Positions 1-7,978 of a DNA stretch of 64,000 nt are shown here, one piece after another (the first letter of the stretch is position 1; the number at the start of each line of letters is the position of its first letter). The stretch is from Streptomyces sp. NRRL F-5126 (GTDB lineage Bacteria; Actinomycetota; Actinomycetes; Streptomycetales; Streptomycetaceae). Where the stretch lies: contig NZ_JOFZ01000008.1 of assembly GCF_000721265.1 (NCBI RefSeq), positions 186,001 to 250,000 on the forward strand, written 5' to 3'. Made by a program: the position numbers and the translations under genes. The notes beneath the pieces are model-generated. The model was given only the letters and a program-made list of their open reading frames with translations. It was not told where the DNA came from and made no database searches.

Positions 1-2
1 TC

Positions 3-593
3 GGGATCAACATCGCGGTGTTCATCGCCGCCCGGCTGCACGGCGTCTCCCTGGCCAATGACCTGGAGCTGTCGGGCTTCGGAGTCGCGAACGGCCAGTG
101 GTACCGGCTGTTCACGTCGATCTTCGACCACTACCAGTTCTGGCACATCGGCTTCAACATGCTGAGCCTGTGGTGGATCGGCGCGCCTCTCGAAGCCGCG
201 CTCGGCCGGCTGCGCTACACGGCGCTGTATCTGATCTCGGGCATCGCGGGCAGCGCGCTCACGTATCTGATCGCGTCGCCCTTCCTGCCCTCGCTGGGCG
301 CTTCCGGTGCGATCTTCGGACTGTTCGGAGCGATGGTCGTGCTGGTGCGCAGGCTCCGCTACGACATGAGGCCGGTGATCGCGCTCCTGGCGATCAACCT
401 CTTCATCACGTTCTTCTGGGCGGGCATCGCCTGGCAGGCACACATCGGCGGCCTGGTCGCGGGCGCGCTGATGGCGATCGGCCTGGTCCATGCGCCGCGC
501 GAGTACCGGACGCTGGTGCAGACGGCGAGCTGCGTGGGAGTCCTCGCCGTCTCGGTCGTCCTGATCCTGGTCAGAACGTCGATGCTCACCTGA
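3..593 (+). CDS. Rhomboid family intramembrane serine protease (5' end outside window)
   Basis: The reading frame is already open at the left edge, so the N-terminus is missing; about 196 residues are visible. Rhomboids cleave substrates within the membrane using a Ser-His dyad. The HxxxN segment (HIGFNMLSLWW) lies in an early helix, the catalytic serine sits in GASGAIFG, and the second histidine is in AHIGGLVAG near the end. Several hydrophobic helices surround these motifs, as expected for the six-helix core. The gene faces crgA tail to tail across a 281-bp gap. The substrate cannot be inferred. The GTG at 18 is probably only an internal codon. Confidence 0.9.
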   Translation, partial: GINIAVFIAARLHGVSLANDLELSGFGVANGQWYRLFTSIFDHYQFWHIGFNMLSLWWIGAPLEAALGRLRYTALYLISGIAGSALTYLIASPFLPSLGASGAIFGLFGAMVVLVRRLRYDMRPVIALLAINLFITFFWAGIAWQAHIGGLVAGALMAIGLVHAPREYRTLVQTASCVGVLAVSVVLILVRTSMLT

Positions 594-614
594 GGTGGGG
601 CTCTGCCCACAGCG

Positions 615-623
615 TTGTCCACA
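615..623 (+). promoter_or_regulatory. DnaA box
   Basis: TTGTCCACA, an exact match to the preferred Streptomyces DnaA box. Confidence 0.6.
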
Positions 624-806
624 GAACGTGCCGAATCCTGTGCTTGCGGTGCCGGGACGGTGCCCGCGCTGCGGCGAGACCGTGCCCGGCAGGGTGACGA
701 TACGGCGCTGACCTGCGGTGACACGGTCCCCGGCGCCCGGTTTGACGCGAGGGGAGCCGGTCCGCGGCCGTGGCCGCGGTCATACCGGCGTCAACCTCCC
801 GCGAAG

Positions 807-815
807 TTATCCACA
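807..815 (+). promoter_or_regulatory. DnaA box
   Basis: TTATCCACA, the classical strong DnaA box, in the rhomboid/crgA gap. Confidence 0.6.
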
Positions 816-850
816 GATCTTCAGACCTTTTCCCCTGCTGTGGAAATGCC

Positions 851-859
851 TGTGGATAA
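851..859 (-). promoter_or_regulatory. DnaA box (inverted)
   Basis: TGTGGATAA, the reverse complement of TTATCCACA. It is inverted relative to the box at 807-815, with 35 bp between them, just downstream of the crgA stop codon. Confidence 0.6.
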
Positions 860-874
860 CTCCCTGGACCGGCG

Positions 875-1132
875 TTACTTCCACTGGGTGGAGAAACCGA
901 ACCCCGCCGCGATGAAGACGAAGCCGACGGCGACGTTCCAGTTGCCGAAGGCCTTCACCGGCAGGTCTCCGCCCGTCACGTAATAGACGAGGATCCATGC
1001 CAGACCGAGCAGGAACATCGCCAGCATGACCGGCGCCACCCAGTTGCGATTGGACAGCCTGATGTCCGTCGCACTCCTGGAGGTCGGAGGCGGCGTGAAA
1101 TCCGCCTTCTTGCGGATCCGGGACTTCGGCAC
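875..1132 (-). CDS. crgA: Cell division protein CrgA
   Basis: An 85-residue protein with the CrgA layout: a short basic cytoplasmic N-terminus (MPKSRIRKK), a first membrane helix at about residues 30-52 and a second at about 63-82 ending in TQWK at the very C-terminus. CrgA is an actinobacterial divisome and septation regulator, shown in Streptomyces to affect FtsZ ring formation and sporulation septation and in mycobacteria to bind FtsI and PBPs. Length and hydropathy are normal. It is transcribed away from the DUF881 gene, so their promoters share the 141-bp gap 1133-1273. The usual neighbourhood of kinase, PBP and SEDS genes supports the call. Confidence 0.95.
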   Translation of the reverse strand: MPKSRIRKKADFTPPPTSRSATDIRLSNRNWVAPVMLAMFLLGLAWILVYYVTGGDLPVKAFGNWNVAVGFVFIAAGFGFSTQWK

Positions 1133-1273
1133 GAGGAACTCTCCTGTCGATGTGCTGCGTGACCGCGCAGGGGACTGAACGGCCGGCGCCCGTGGACACC
1201 GGGGGGACGCGCGACCCGGCCGGGCGCTCCGTTAGCGTAGTGCTTCCGTGCCGCCCGAGGAGATAAGGGTACG

Positions 1274-2062
1274 TTGAGCAATTACGAACCCGGCCCCCGC
1301 GCCCCCGGCGATCGCGGCCCGCACCCCGCGCGCACGCGCCGGCCGCGGCCCGTGAGACTGCTCACGCTCGCCGTGTTCGCGCTGGCAGGCCTGATCTTCG
1401 TGGCCAGTTCCAACGCGGCCAAGGGTACGGACATCCGCACGGACGCGTCCCTGCTCAAACTCTCCGACCTCATCCAGGAGCGCAGCGGCAACAACGCGGA
1501 CCTCGACAGGTCGGCCGCCGCCGTACGCCGTGACGTCGACGCGCTCGCGAAGCGCGACGACGGCGCCGGCGCCGCCGAGGACAAGCGGCTGCGCGCGCTG
1601 GAGGACCGCGCCGGCACGCGCCCGCTGTCCGGTGACGCCGTCACCGTCACCCTGGACGACGCCCCGCCGGACGCGACCGCGGCCCCCGGCTACCCGCAGC
1701 CCCAGCCGAACGACCTCGTGATCCACCAGCAGGACCTGCAAGCCGTCGTCAACGCGCTGTGGCACGGCGGCGCACGCGGCATCCGCGTCATGGACCAGCG
1801 GCTCATCGCCACGAGCGCGGTGCGCTGCGTCGGCAACACCCTGATCCTCCAGGGGCGCGTCTACTCGCCGCCGTACCGGATCACCGCGGTGGGAGACCCG
1901 GCGAAGCTGCGCAAGGCGATCGACGCCACTCCGTCCATCCAGAACTACCTGCTGTACGTACAGGCGTACGGCCTCGGCTGGGACGTCCACGACGACGGGC
2001 GCACCACCCTGCCCGGCTACACGGGCACGACCGGCCTGCACTACGCGCGGCCCAAGCACTGA
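1274..2062 (+). CDS. DUF881 family membrane protein
   Basis: A 262-residue protein with a Pro/Arg-rich cytoplasmic tail, one membrane helix at about residues 35-52 (LLTLAVFALAGLIFVAS), a predicted coiled segment (about 65-120) and a conserved extracytoplasmic C-terminal domain typical of DUF881. This family is regularly found beside crgA, sortases and the pknB cluster in actinobacteria; its molecular role is unknown. The TTG start was chosen because a GGAGA ribosome-binding sequence lies just upstream at 1259-1263 and no other good start exists. The family and context suggest a role at the division site or envelope, which is inference. Confidence 0.85.
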   Translation: MSNYEPGPRAPGDRGPHPARTRRPRPVRLLTLAVFALAGLIFVASSNAAKGTDIRTDASLLKLSDLIQERSGNNADLDRSAAAVRRDVDALAKRDDGAGAAEDKRLRALEDRAGTRPLSGDAVTVTLDDAPPDATAAPGYPQPQPNDLVIHQQDLQAVVNALWHGGARGIRVMDQRLIATSAVRCVGNTLILQGRVYSPPYRITAVGDPAKLRKAIDATPSIQNYLLYVQAYGLGWDVHDDGRTTLPGYTGTTGLHYARPKH

Positions 2063-2288
2063 CGAGGCTGTGCGCGGACTGTGAGCCGCCCGTAGGGCCG
2101 CCCGCAGAGCCGTCCGAACACGGGCGCGAAGCCGTCCGGGCCACTGTGACGAAGCACAAACGCGATCACCCCCGGCAGCTCAGCCATGCACCGCGCACGG
2201 GCCGCCGCCGCCGATTAGTCTGGGGTGCGAGTGGAGCACGGGCGCAACTGCCCGGGACGGCAGGGACCGAAGGGGCGGCGAGCACGGC

Positions 2289-2468
2289 ATGTACGGCTGG
2301 TTCTGGCGGCATCTGCCCGGCAACACGTGGGCGCGTGCGGCCATTTCGATCGTCCTCGCCCTGATCGTCGTGTATCTGCTCTTCCAGTACGTCTTCCCGT
2401 GGGCTGAGCCGCTGTTGCCCTTCAACGACGTGACCGTCGACGGCGGATCCGGAGGTGCGGCGGGATGA
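2289..2468 (+). CDS. Small single-pass membrane protein (59 residues)
   Basis: This short gene begins MYGWFWRHLPGN and contains one strong membrane helix (about residues 15-37, ending FQYVFPW), followed by a short tail on the far side. Its stop codon overlaps the start of pabA in an ATGA arrangement (ATG 2465, TGA 2466-2468), so the two are probably translationally coupled. An AAGGGGCGG purine stretch precedes the start. A possible promoter -10 (TAGTCT, 2216-2221) lies about 70 bp upstream. No family can be named with confidence, but small proteins of this kind sit at this locus in other Streptomyces (recollection). Third codon positions are nearly all G or C. Confidence 0.75.
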   Translation: MYGWFWRHLPGNTWARAAISIVLALIVVYLLFQYVFPWAEPLLPFNDVTVDGGSGGAAG

Positions 2469-3127
2469 GCGCGCGCGTTCTCGTCGTCGACAACTACGAC
2501 AGCTTCGTCTTCAACCTCGTGCAGTACCTGTACCAACTGGGCGCCGAGTGCGAGGTCCTGCGCAACGACGAGGTCACGACGGCCCACGCACTCGGCCGCG
2601 CCGAGGGCGGGGAGGCCGGCTTCGACGGCGTCCTGCTCTCCCCCGGGCCCGGCACGCCGGAACAGGCGGGCGTCTGCGTCGAGATGGTGCGGCACTGCGC
2701 GGCCACCGACCTGCCGCTGTTCGGCGTCTGCCTCGGCATGCAGTCGATCGCCGTCGCGTACGGCGGAGTCGTCGACAGGGCGCCCGAGCTGCTGCACGGC
2801 AAGACGTCGCTGGTGCTCCACGAGGGTGCGGGCGTCTTCACGGGGCTGCCCTCGCCGTTCACCGCGACGCGCTACCACTCGCTCGCGGCCGAGCCGGCGA
2901 CGATCCCCCGGGACCTTGAGGTCACCGCCCGCACGCCCGACGGCATCGTCATGGGGCTGCGCCACCGCGAACGGCCCGTCGAGGGCGTGCAGTTCCACCC
3001 GGAGTCGGTGCTCACGGAACACGGCCACCTGATGCTGGCCAACTGGCTCACCCGGTGCGGCGACGCCGGCGCGGTGGCGCGGTCGGCCGGTCTCGCGCCG
3101 GTGGTGGGGAAGGCAGCCGTCGCGTGA
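2465..3127 (+). CDS. pabA: Aminodeoxychorismate/anthranilate synthase glutaminase subunit
   Basis: A 220-residue class I glutamine amidotransferase that would release ammonia from glutamine for para-aminobenzoate or anthranilate synthesis. Motifs are in order: NYDSFVFNL near the N-terminus, the oxyanion region LSPGPGTPEQAG, the nucleophile cysteine in GVCLGMQSIA, and the catalytic His and Glu in GVQFHPESV. It starts within the stop codon of the 59-residue membrane protein and ends overlapping the sortase GTG (3124). The synthase subunit PabB/TrpE is not in this window, so pabA and trpG cannot be told apart here. The link to sortases is positional only. Confidence 0.9.
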   Translation: MSARVLVVDNYDSFVFNLVQYLYQLGAECEVLRNDEVTTAHALGRAEGGEAGFDGVLLSPGPGTPEQAGVCVEMVRHCAATDLPLFGVCLGMQSIAVAYGGVVDRAPELLHGKTSLVLHEGAGVFTGLPSPFTATRYHSLAAEPATIPRDLEVTARTPDGIVMGLRHRERPVEGVQFHPESVLTEHGHLMLANWLTRCGDAGAVARSAGLAPVVGKAAVA

Positions 3128-4896
3128 CCGCGCTCCGGCCCGAGCACGAGAGCGCGGGGGGCGCCGAGGGCGCCCGGGGTCCCGGGAGCGCCGAGGACGC
3201 GTTCGAGGCGGCGGTGGGCGCCCTCGCCGACCCGCTGACGGACCCGCTCCCGGAGGAGGCACGCGCCGCCCGCACGCCCCCGGCCCCCGGGCCGGCGGCC
3301 CAGGCGCCCGGCCAGGACGGCCCGGCCCCCGGTCCGCGAGCGGCGGGGCACGGAGCGCCGGCCGGCGAGGCCGGGCCGATACCGCCCGCCCGGCCCGGAA
3401 CGCCCGGCGGGGCGGCGCCCGATGTGGCGCCCTCGGCGGGGCCCGCGACGCGCCCGGTGGGCAAGCACGCGCGCCAGGCGCCCGCGCCGGCCGCGGGGCC
3501 CGCGGGGGCGCCTCCCGTGGCCGCGGCAGGGCCCGTGCCCGCACGGCACGCGGGCAGGCCCCAGAGCCCGCAGGAGCCGCCGGTACAGCCACCCGGCCCC
3601 CAGCCGTGGGGCGAGGCGCCGACGGCCTTCCTGCCCAGGACTCCCCGGCCGCCGGAGCCGACGACGCCCCACCCGGCGCCGCAGCCCGCGCCGCGGCCGC
3701 CGGTGGACACCGCGTCGCCGCCTCAGCCCCGGCCCCAGGGACCTCGGCAAGCGCCCGGCGACAGTCGCCCGCTCGCGGGGCCGGCAGACCCGGCCACCGC
3801 AGCCTCGCCCAGGACGACCGAGGGTGCGCCTGCTCCTCAGGCGTCGCAGGACGAGGCGGCCACCGCCTACCTGCCGAAGACGCCCCCCGCGCCGCCCGCG
3901 CCCTCGGACACCGGGCAGGCACCGCCGGCGGCGCAGCTCCCTACCGACCAGGAGACCGTCGGGCTGCGCACCAGCGACGTACGGCGGGCCGTGGCCGCCG
4001 ACGAGACGGCCACGTCCTCCGCCGCCGCGCCCGTCGCCGGAGGCCGGGCCGAGCGGCGCAGAGCCGCGGCGGCCAGGTCCGGCGGACGCGGCGGCAAGCG
4101 TCCCCCGCAGCCCGCGCCCGGCGCGGCGAATGCGGCGAACGCGGCCGACGCGGCGGCGCGGCCGCCAGGACGCCCCCTCACGCGCATAGAGGCGCGGCAG
4201 GCCGCCCGTGCGCTCAAGGACAGCCCCGGCGTCGTCATCAGCCGGGCCGTGGGTGAGCTGTTCATCAGCTTCGGCGTGCTGATGCTGCTGTTCGTGACCT
4301 ACCAACTGTGGTGGACCAACGTCCGCGCCGACAACTACTCCAGCAACGAGGCGAGCAAGATCCAGAACACCTGGAAGGACCACAAGGGCCCCGCGGCCGG
4401 CGCCTTCGAGCCCGGCCAGGGGTTCGCGATCATCCACATTCCGAAGCTGGACGTGGTCGCGCCCATCGCGCAGGGCGTCAGCAAGGCGAAGGTGCTCGAC
4501 CACGGGATGGTGGGGCACTACTCGGAGGGCTCGCTCAAGTCGGCCATGCCCGAGGACAAGACGGGCAACTTCGCCCTCGCGGGTCACCGCAACACGCACG
4601 GCGAGCCGTTCCGCTACATCAACAAGCTGAAGCCCGGGGACGAGGTCGTCGTCGAGACGCAGGACGAGTACTACACGTACCGGATGACGCGGACACTCCC
4701 GCAGACCTCGCCCGCCAACGTGAGCGTGATCTCGCCGATCCCGCAGGGCTCAGGGTTCACCAAGCCGGGCCGGTACATCACGCTGACGACGTGCACACCG
4801 GAGTTCACGAGCACCTACCGGCTGATCGTCTGGGGCAAGATGGTCAGCGAACAGCCGCGCAGCCAGGGGCTTCCCGCGGCTCTGCAGAAAAGCTGA
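3124..4896 (+). CDS. srtE1: Class E sortase with long proline-rich cytoplasmic domain
   Basis: A 590-residue transpeptidase expected to cut LAxTG-type sorting signals and attach proteins such as long chaplins to peptidoglycan. Residues 1 to about 375 are an extremely Pro/Ala/Gly-rich, presumably disordered cytoplasmic region with repeated short motifs (TAFLPRTP, TAYLPKTP). A membrane helix follows (about 380-400, ISFGVLMLLFVTYQLWW), then the sortase domain with the catalytic His in ALAGHRNTHGEP and the Cys/Arg pair in TLTTCTPEFTSTYR. The start is the GTG overlapping the pabA stop. The N-terminus is far longer than most sortases. The name follows the S. coelicolor srtE1/srtE2 pair by synteny. 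Confidence 0.88.
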   Translation: MTALRPEHESAGGAEGARGPGSAEDAFEAAVGALADPLTDPLPEEARAARTPPAPGPAAQAPGQDGPAPGPRAAGHGAPAGEAGPIPPARPGTPGGAAPDVAPSAGPATRPVGKHARQAPAPAAGPAGAPPVAAAGPVPARHAGRPQSPQEPPVQPPGPQPWGEAPTAFLPRTPRPPEPTTPHPAPQPAPRPPVDTASPPQPRPQGPRQAPGDSRPLAGPADPATAASPRTTEGAPAPQASQDEAATAYLPKTPPAPPAPSDTGQAPPAAQLPTDQETVGLRTSDVRRAVAADETATSSAAAPVAGGRAERRRAAAARSGGRGGKRPPQPAPGAANAANAADAAARPPGRPLTRIEARQAARALKDSPGVVISRAVGELFISFGVLMLLFVTYQLWWTNVRADNYSSNEASKIQNTWKDHKGPAAGAFEPGQGFAIIHIPKLDVVAPIAQGVSKAKVLDHGMVGHYSEGSLKSAMPEDKTGNFALAGHRNTHGEPFRYINKLKPGDEVVVETQDEYYTYRMTRTLPQTSPANVSVISPIPQGSGFTKPGRYITLTTCTPEFTSTYRLIVWGKMVSEQPRSQGLPAALQKS

Positions 4897-4955
4897 CCGC
4901 GCGGCGGATCGAAGCACACGCGGCGGGAACGACGGGAACGGGGCGAGGAACAGGG

Positions 4956-5705
4956 GTGGCAGCCACGACCGAGCAGGAGGGTCTCGACCGGACGGCCGGG
5001 CGGCGCCCGAGACCGAAACGCGGGCCGGTCGCCGGCACGTTCGCCGTCATCGGTGAACTGCTCATCACGGCAGGCCTGGTGCTGGGCCTGTTCGTCGTCT
5101 ACTCGCTGTGGTGGACGAACGTGACAGCCGACAGGGAGGCACACAAGCAGGCCGACCAGGTGCGCAAGCACTGGGCACAGGCCCCGCCCGCCGGCCAGGA
5201 CGGCAAGGCGCCGTCGTTCGACACGAAGGACGGCATCGGCTTCCTGCACGTGCCGTCGATGAAGAACGGCGAGGTCCTCATCAAGAAGGGCACCGGCGTC
5301 CCCGTACTCAACCAGGGCGTCGCGGGCTACTACACGAAGCCGATCAAGTCGGCGCTGCCGTGGGACAAGACGGGCAACGTCACGCTGGCCGCGCACCGCG
5401 ACGGGCACGGCGCCAAGTTCCACAACATCCACAAGGTCAAGGTCGGCGACCCGATCGTGGTGGAGACGCGGGACGTCTGGTACGTCTACAAGGTCTACAA
5501 GATCCTTCCGTCCACGTCGAAGTACAACGTCAACGTGATCAAGCAGATCCCCAAGGAGTCCGGCAAGACCAAGCCGGGCCGCTACCTGACGCTGACGACG
5601 TGCACGCCGATGTACACCTCGGACTACCGCTACATCGTCTGGTCGCAGCTGGTGCGCACGCAGAAGGTCGACAAGAACCGCACGCCGCCGCCCGAGCTGC
5701 GCTGA
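4956..5705 (+). CDS. srtE2: Class E sortase (second copy)
   Basis: A 249-residue sortase following the first after 59 bp. It has a short cytoplasmic N-terminus, one membrane helix (about residues 25-50, FAVIGELLITAGLVLGLFVVYSLWW) and a catalytic domain with His in LAAHRDGHGAKF and Cys/Arg in TLTTCTPMYTSDYR. The GTG start has a GGGCGAGGAACAGG purine tract just ahead. It lacks the long proline-rich tail of its neighbour, so the two may act on the same signals while differing in location or partners. Both probably belong to one transcript ending in the hairpin at 5711-5750. Confidence 0.9.
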   Translation: MAATTEQEGLDRTAGRRPRPKRGPVAGTFAVIGELLITAGLVLGLFVVYSLWWTNVTADREAHKQADQVRKHWAQAPPAGQDGKAPSFDTKDGIGFLHVPSMKNGEVLIKKGTGVPVLNQGVAGYYTKPIKSALPWDKTGNVTLAAHRDGHGAKFHNIHKVKVGDPIVVETRDVWYVYKVYKILPSTSKYNVNVIKQIPKESGKTKPGRYLTLTTCTPMYTSDYRYIVWSQLVRTQKVDKNRTPPPELR

Positions 5706-5710
5706 ACGAC

Positions 5711-5750
5711 GAAGCTCCCGCACCCGATCTTGCGTGGGTGCGGGAGCTTC
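5711..5750. terminator. Bidirectional hairpin terminator
   Basis: A perfect 15-bp inverted repeat (arms 5711-5725 and 5736-5750, 10-nt loop) lies between the convergent srtE2 and pknB genes. It can fold in either transcript. Confidence 0.85.
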
Positions 5751-5778
5751 TCTCTGCCCGCGCGTGCTCGTGCCGCCG

Positions 5779-7788
5779 TCAGTGCCCTGGCCACCAGCTG
5801 CTGAGGCCGCCGTTGCCGCCGTTCTTCCCGCCGTTGCCGCCACCGGCCGGCGGGCCGACCGTGGTCAGCGTGACGACGCTGCCCTGGTCGACCATGGTGC
5901 CGGCACCCGGGTTGATGCTTGCGACGTACGAGTTGTTCGGGTCGTTCGGGCTGCCGTCCGCCACCTGCGGGGTGAGGCCCGCGCCCTTGATGGCGTTCTC
6001 CGCGTCGGCCAGCTTCGTTCCCGCGGCGATGTTCGGCACCGCGACCTGCGCCTGCGCCGGGCCCTTGGAGACCTGGAGCTTGACGTGGCTGCCCTTGGCC
6101 GCCTTCTCGTTGCCCTTGGGGTTCTGGTCGACGACCGTGTTCGCGGGCTGGTCGGAGTCGACGTCCTGGCGGTCGACGACGAAGCCGAGCTTCTGGAGCT
6201 GGTCACGGGCGGCGTCGAACTGCTGGCCGTTGACCGGCGGCACGGTCACCTGCGCCGCCTTCGCGACCTTCAGAGTGATCGTCGCGCCCTTCTGGGCCTT
6301 CGAGCCGCCCGCCGGGTCCTGGCCCGTGACCGTGCCCTCGGTCTGGTCGGACTCGACCGTCTTCACGTCGACCTTGAAGCCCTTGGACTCGAGGTCCTGC
6401 GTGGCCGCGTCCTGGTCCTGGCCCGTCTCGTCCGGCACGTCGATCTTGGCCGCGCCCGCCGAGACGACGACGCTGACCGTGCCGCCGACGTCCATCTGCC
6501 CGTTCGCCGGGTTCTGGCTGCAGATGGAGCCCTTCGGCTGGTCGCAGTGGCCGGTGCCGGACTGGGAGACCTTGACGTCGGCGTTCGACGCGAGCGTCCT
6601 CGCCTGCGCCATCGTGTGCCCGACGAGCGACGGCACAGCGGTCTGCTGGTCGCTCGAATTGCCGCTGAACAGCGACTTGCCGATCAGGATGGCGCCGACC
6701 AGCACGCAGATCGCCGCGATCACTATCAGGATCGTGCCGGTGTTGGACTTCTTCTGCTGGCGCCGCCTGCCGCCGCCGGCCCGCTGCTCGTCGTAGCCGC
6801 CGAACCCGCCGTCGTCGGGGTTCATCGGCGGCAGCATCGACGTCTGGCCGCCCTGGTCGTGCTGGCGCAGCGCCGTCGTGGGCTGGTCCTCGGGGCCGTA
6901 GCCGCCGCCGTAGCCGACCGCGCCGAGCGCGGCCGTCGCGGCGACGGGCTGGCCGTCGAGGCAGGCCTCGATGTCCGCGCGCATCTCGTCCGCGGACTGG
7001 TAGCGGTAGTCCGGGTCCTTGACCAGCGCCTTGAGGACGATCGCGTCCATGTCGGGCGTGATCTCCGGGTCGAAGACGCTGGGCGGCTGCGGCTCCTCCC
7101 GTACGTGCTGGTACGCGACCGCCACCGGCGAGTCGCCCACGAACGGGGGGCGCACGGTCAGCAGCTCGTAGAGCAGGCAGCCCGTGGAGTACAGGTCGGA
7201 GCGCGCGTCGACCTGCTCACCCTTGGCCTGCTCGGGCGAGAGGTACTGCGCGGTGCCGATGACGGCGGCGGTCTGCGTCATGGTCATGCCCGAGTCGCCC
7301 ATGGCGCGCGCGATGCCGAAGTCCATGACCTTGACCTGGCCGGTGCGCGTCAGCATGACGTTCGCCGGCTTGATGTCGCGGTGGACGATCCCGCTGCGGT
7401 GCGAGTACTCGAGGGCCTGGAGGATGCCGATCGTCATCTCCAGCGTCCGCTCGGGCAGCAGCTTGCGGCCCGAGTGCAGCAGCTCACGCAGCGTGGAGCC
7501 GTCGACGTACTCCATGACGATGTACGGGAGCGACACGCCGTCGACGTAGTCCTCGCCCGTGTCGTAGACCGCGACGATCGCCGGGTGGTTGAGCGAGGCG
7601 GCGGACTGGGCCTCCCGGCGAAACCGGGCCTGGAAGGACGGGTCGCGCGCGAGGTCCGCGCGGAGCGTCTTCACGGCGACGGTCCGGCCGAGCCTGGTGT
7701 CATGCGCGAGATGCACCTCGGCCATGCCACCACGGCCGAGCACCGAGCCCAGCTCGTACCGGCCGCCGAGGCGACGCGGCTCATCCAT
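5779..7788 (-). CDS. pknB: PASTA-domain serine/threonine protein kinase PknB
   Basis: A 669-residue transmembrane kinase. The N-terminal kinase domain (about 1-280) has the glycine loop GRGGMAEVHLA, the VAVK lysine, HRDIKPANVML, DFGIARA and GTAQYLSPEQA. A juxtamembrane linker follows, then one membrane helix (about residues 350-370, TILIVIAAICVLVGAILIG) and four tandem PASTA repeats outside the cell, which in this family sense muropeptides or lipid II. It is the last gene of the fhaA-fhaB-PP2C-ftsW-pbpA-pknB cluster; a 190-bp gap before it may hold an extra promoter. Expected substrates are FHA partners and cell-wall enzymes. Confidence 0.95.
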   Translation of the reverse strand: MDEPRRLGGRYELGSVLGRGGMAEVHLAHDTRLGRTVAVKTLRADLARDPSFQARFRREAQSAASLNHPAIVAVYDTGEDYVDGVSLPYIVMEYVDGSTLRELLHSGRKLLPERTLEMTIGILQALEYSHRSGIVHRDIKPANVMLTRTGQVKVMDFGIARAMGDSGMTMTQTAAVIGTAQYLSPEQAKGEQVDARSDLYSTGCLLYELLTVRPPFVGDSPVAVAYQHVREEPQPPSVFDPEITPDMDAIVLKALVKDPDYRYQSADEMRADIEACLDGQPVAATAALGAVGYGGGYGPEDQPTTALRQHDQGGQTSMLPPMNPDDGGFGGYDEQRAGGGRRRQQKKSNTGTILIVIAAICVLVGAILIGKSLFSGNSSDQQTAVPSLVGHTMAQARTLASNADVKVSQSGTGHCDQPKGSICSQNPANGQMDVGGTVSVVVSAGAAKIDVPDETGQDQDAATQDLESKGFKVDVKTVESDQTEGTVTGQDPAGGSKAQKGATITLKVAKAAQVTVPPVNGQQFDAARDQLQKLGFVVDRQDVDSDQPANTVVDQNPKGNEKAAKGSHVKLQVSKGPAQAQVAVPNIAAGTKLADAENAIKGAGLTPQVADGSPNDPNNSYVASINPGAGTMVDQGSVVTLTTVGPPAGGGNGGKNGGNGGLSSWWPGH

Positions 7789-7978
7789 GTCTTCCGGCCC
7801 TCTCCGTCAGTACCGACCGCACCTGCGTGTGGTCCGGCGGTGTGCTGTCCGCGCAAAGGCTACCGGGCCCACTCCGTCCGGTTCGCCGGAGCGTGTGACC
7901 TGATACACGACCGGTACGGAGCTTCCCTGCCTCCTCCGTATCGTGGCGTGCGCGTTCGGGCGCGAACTGTGCGCCGTG

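Larger units (their letters stand above)
594..874. other. Convergent intergenic region with three DnaA boxes
   Basis: No convincing gene is seen between the rhomboid and crgA stop codons. The stretch is locally AT-richer than its surroundings and contains three DnaA-box 9-mers (615-623, 807-815 and 851-859). The last two face each other and are 35 bp apart. Confidence 0.6.

Noticed and set aside
2180..4599. Long minus-strand frames opposite pabA and the first sortase
   Set aside because: Low-complexity Arg/Pro/Ala shadows with no ribosome site; the plus strand encodes recognisable proteins.
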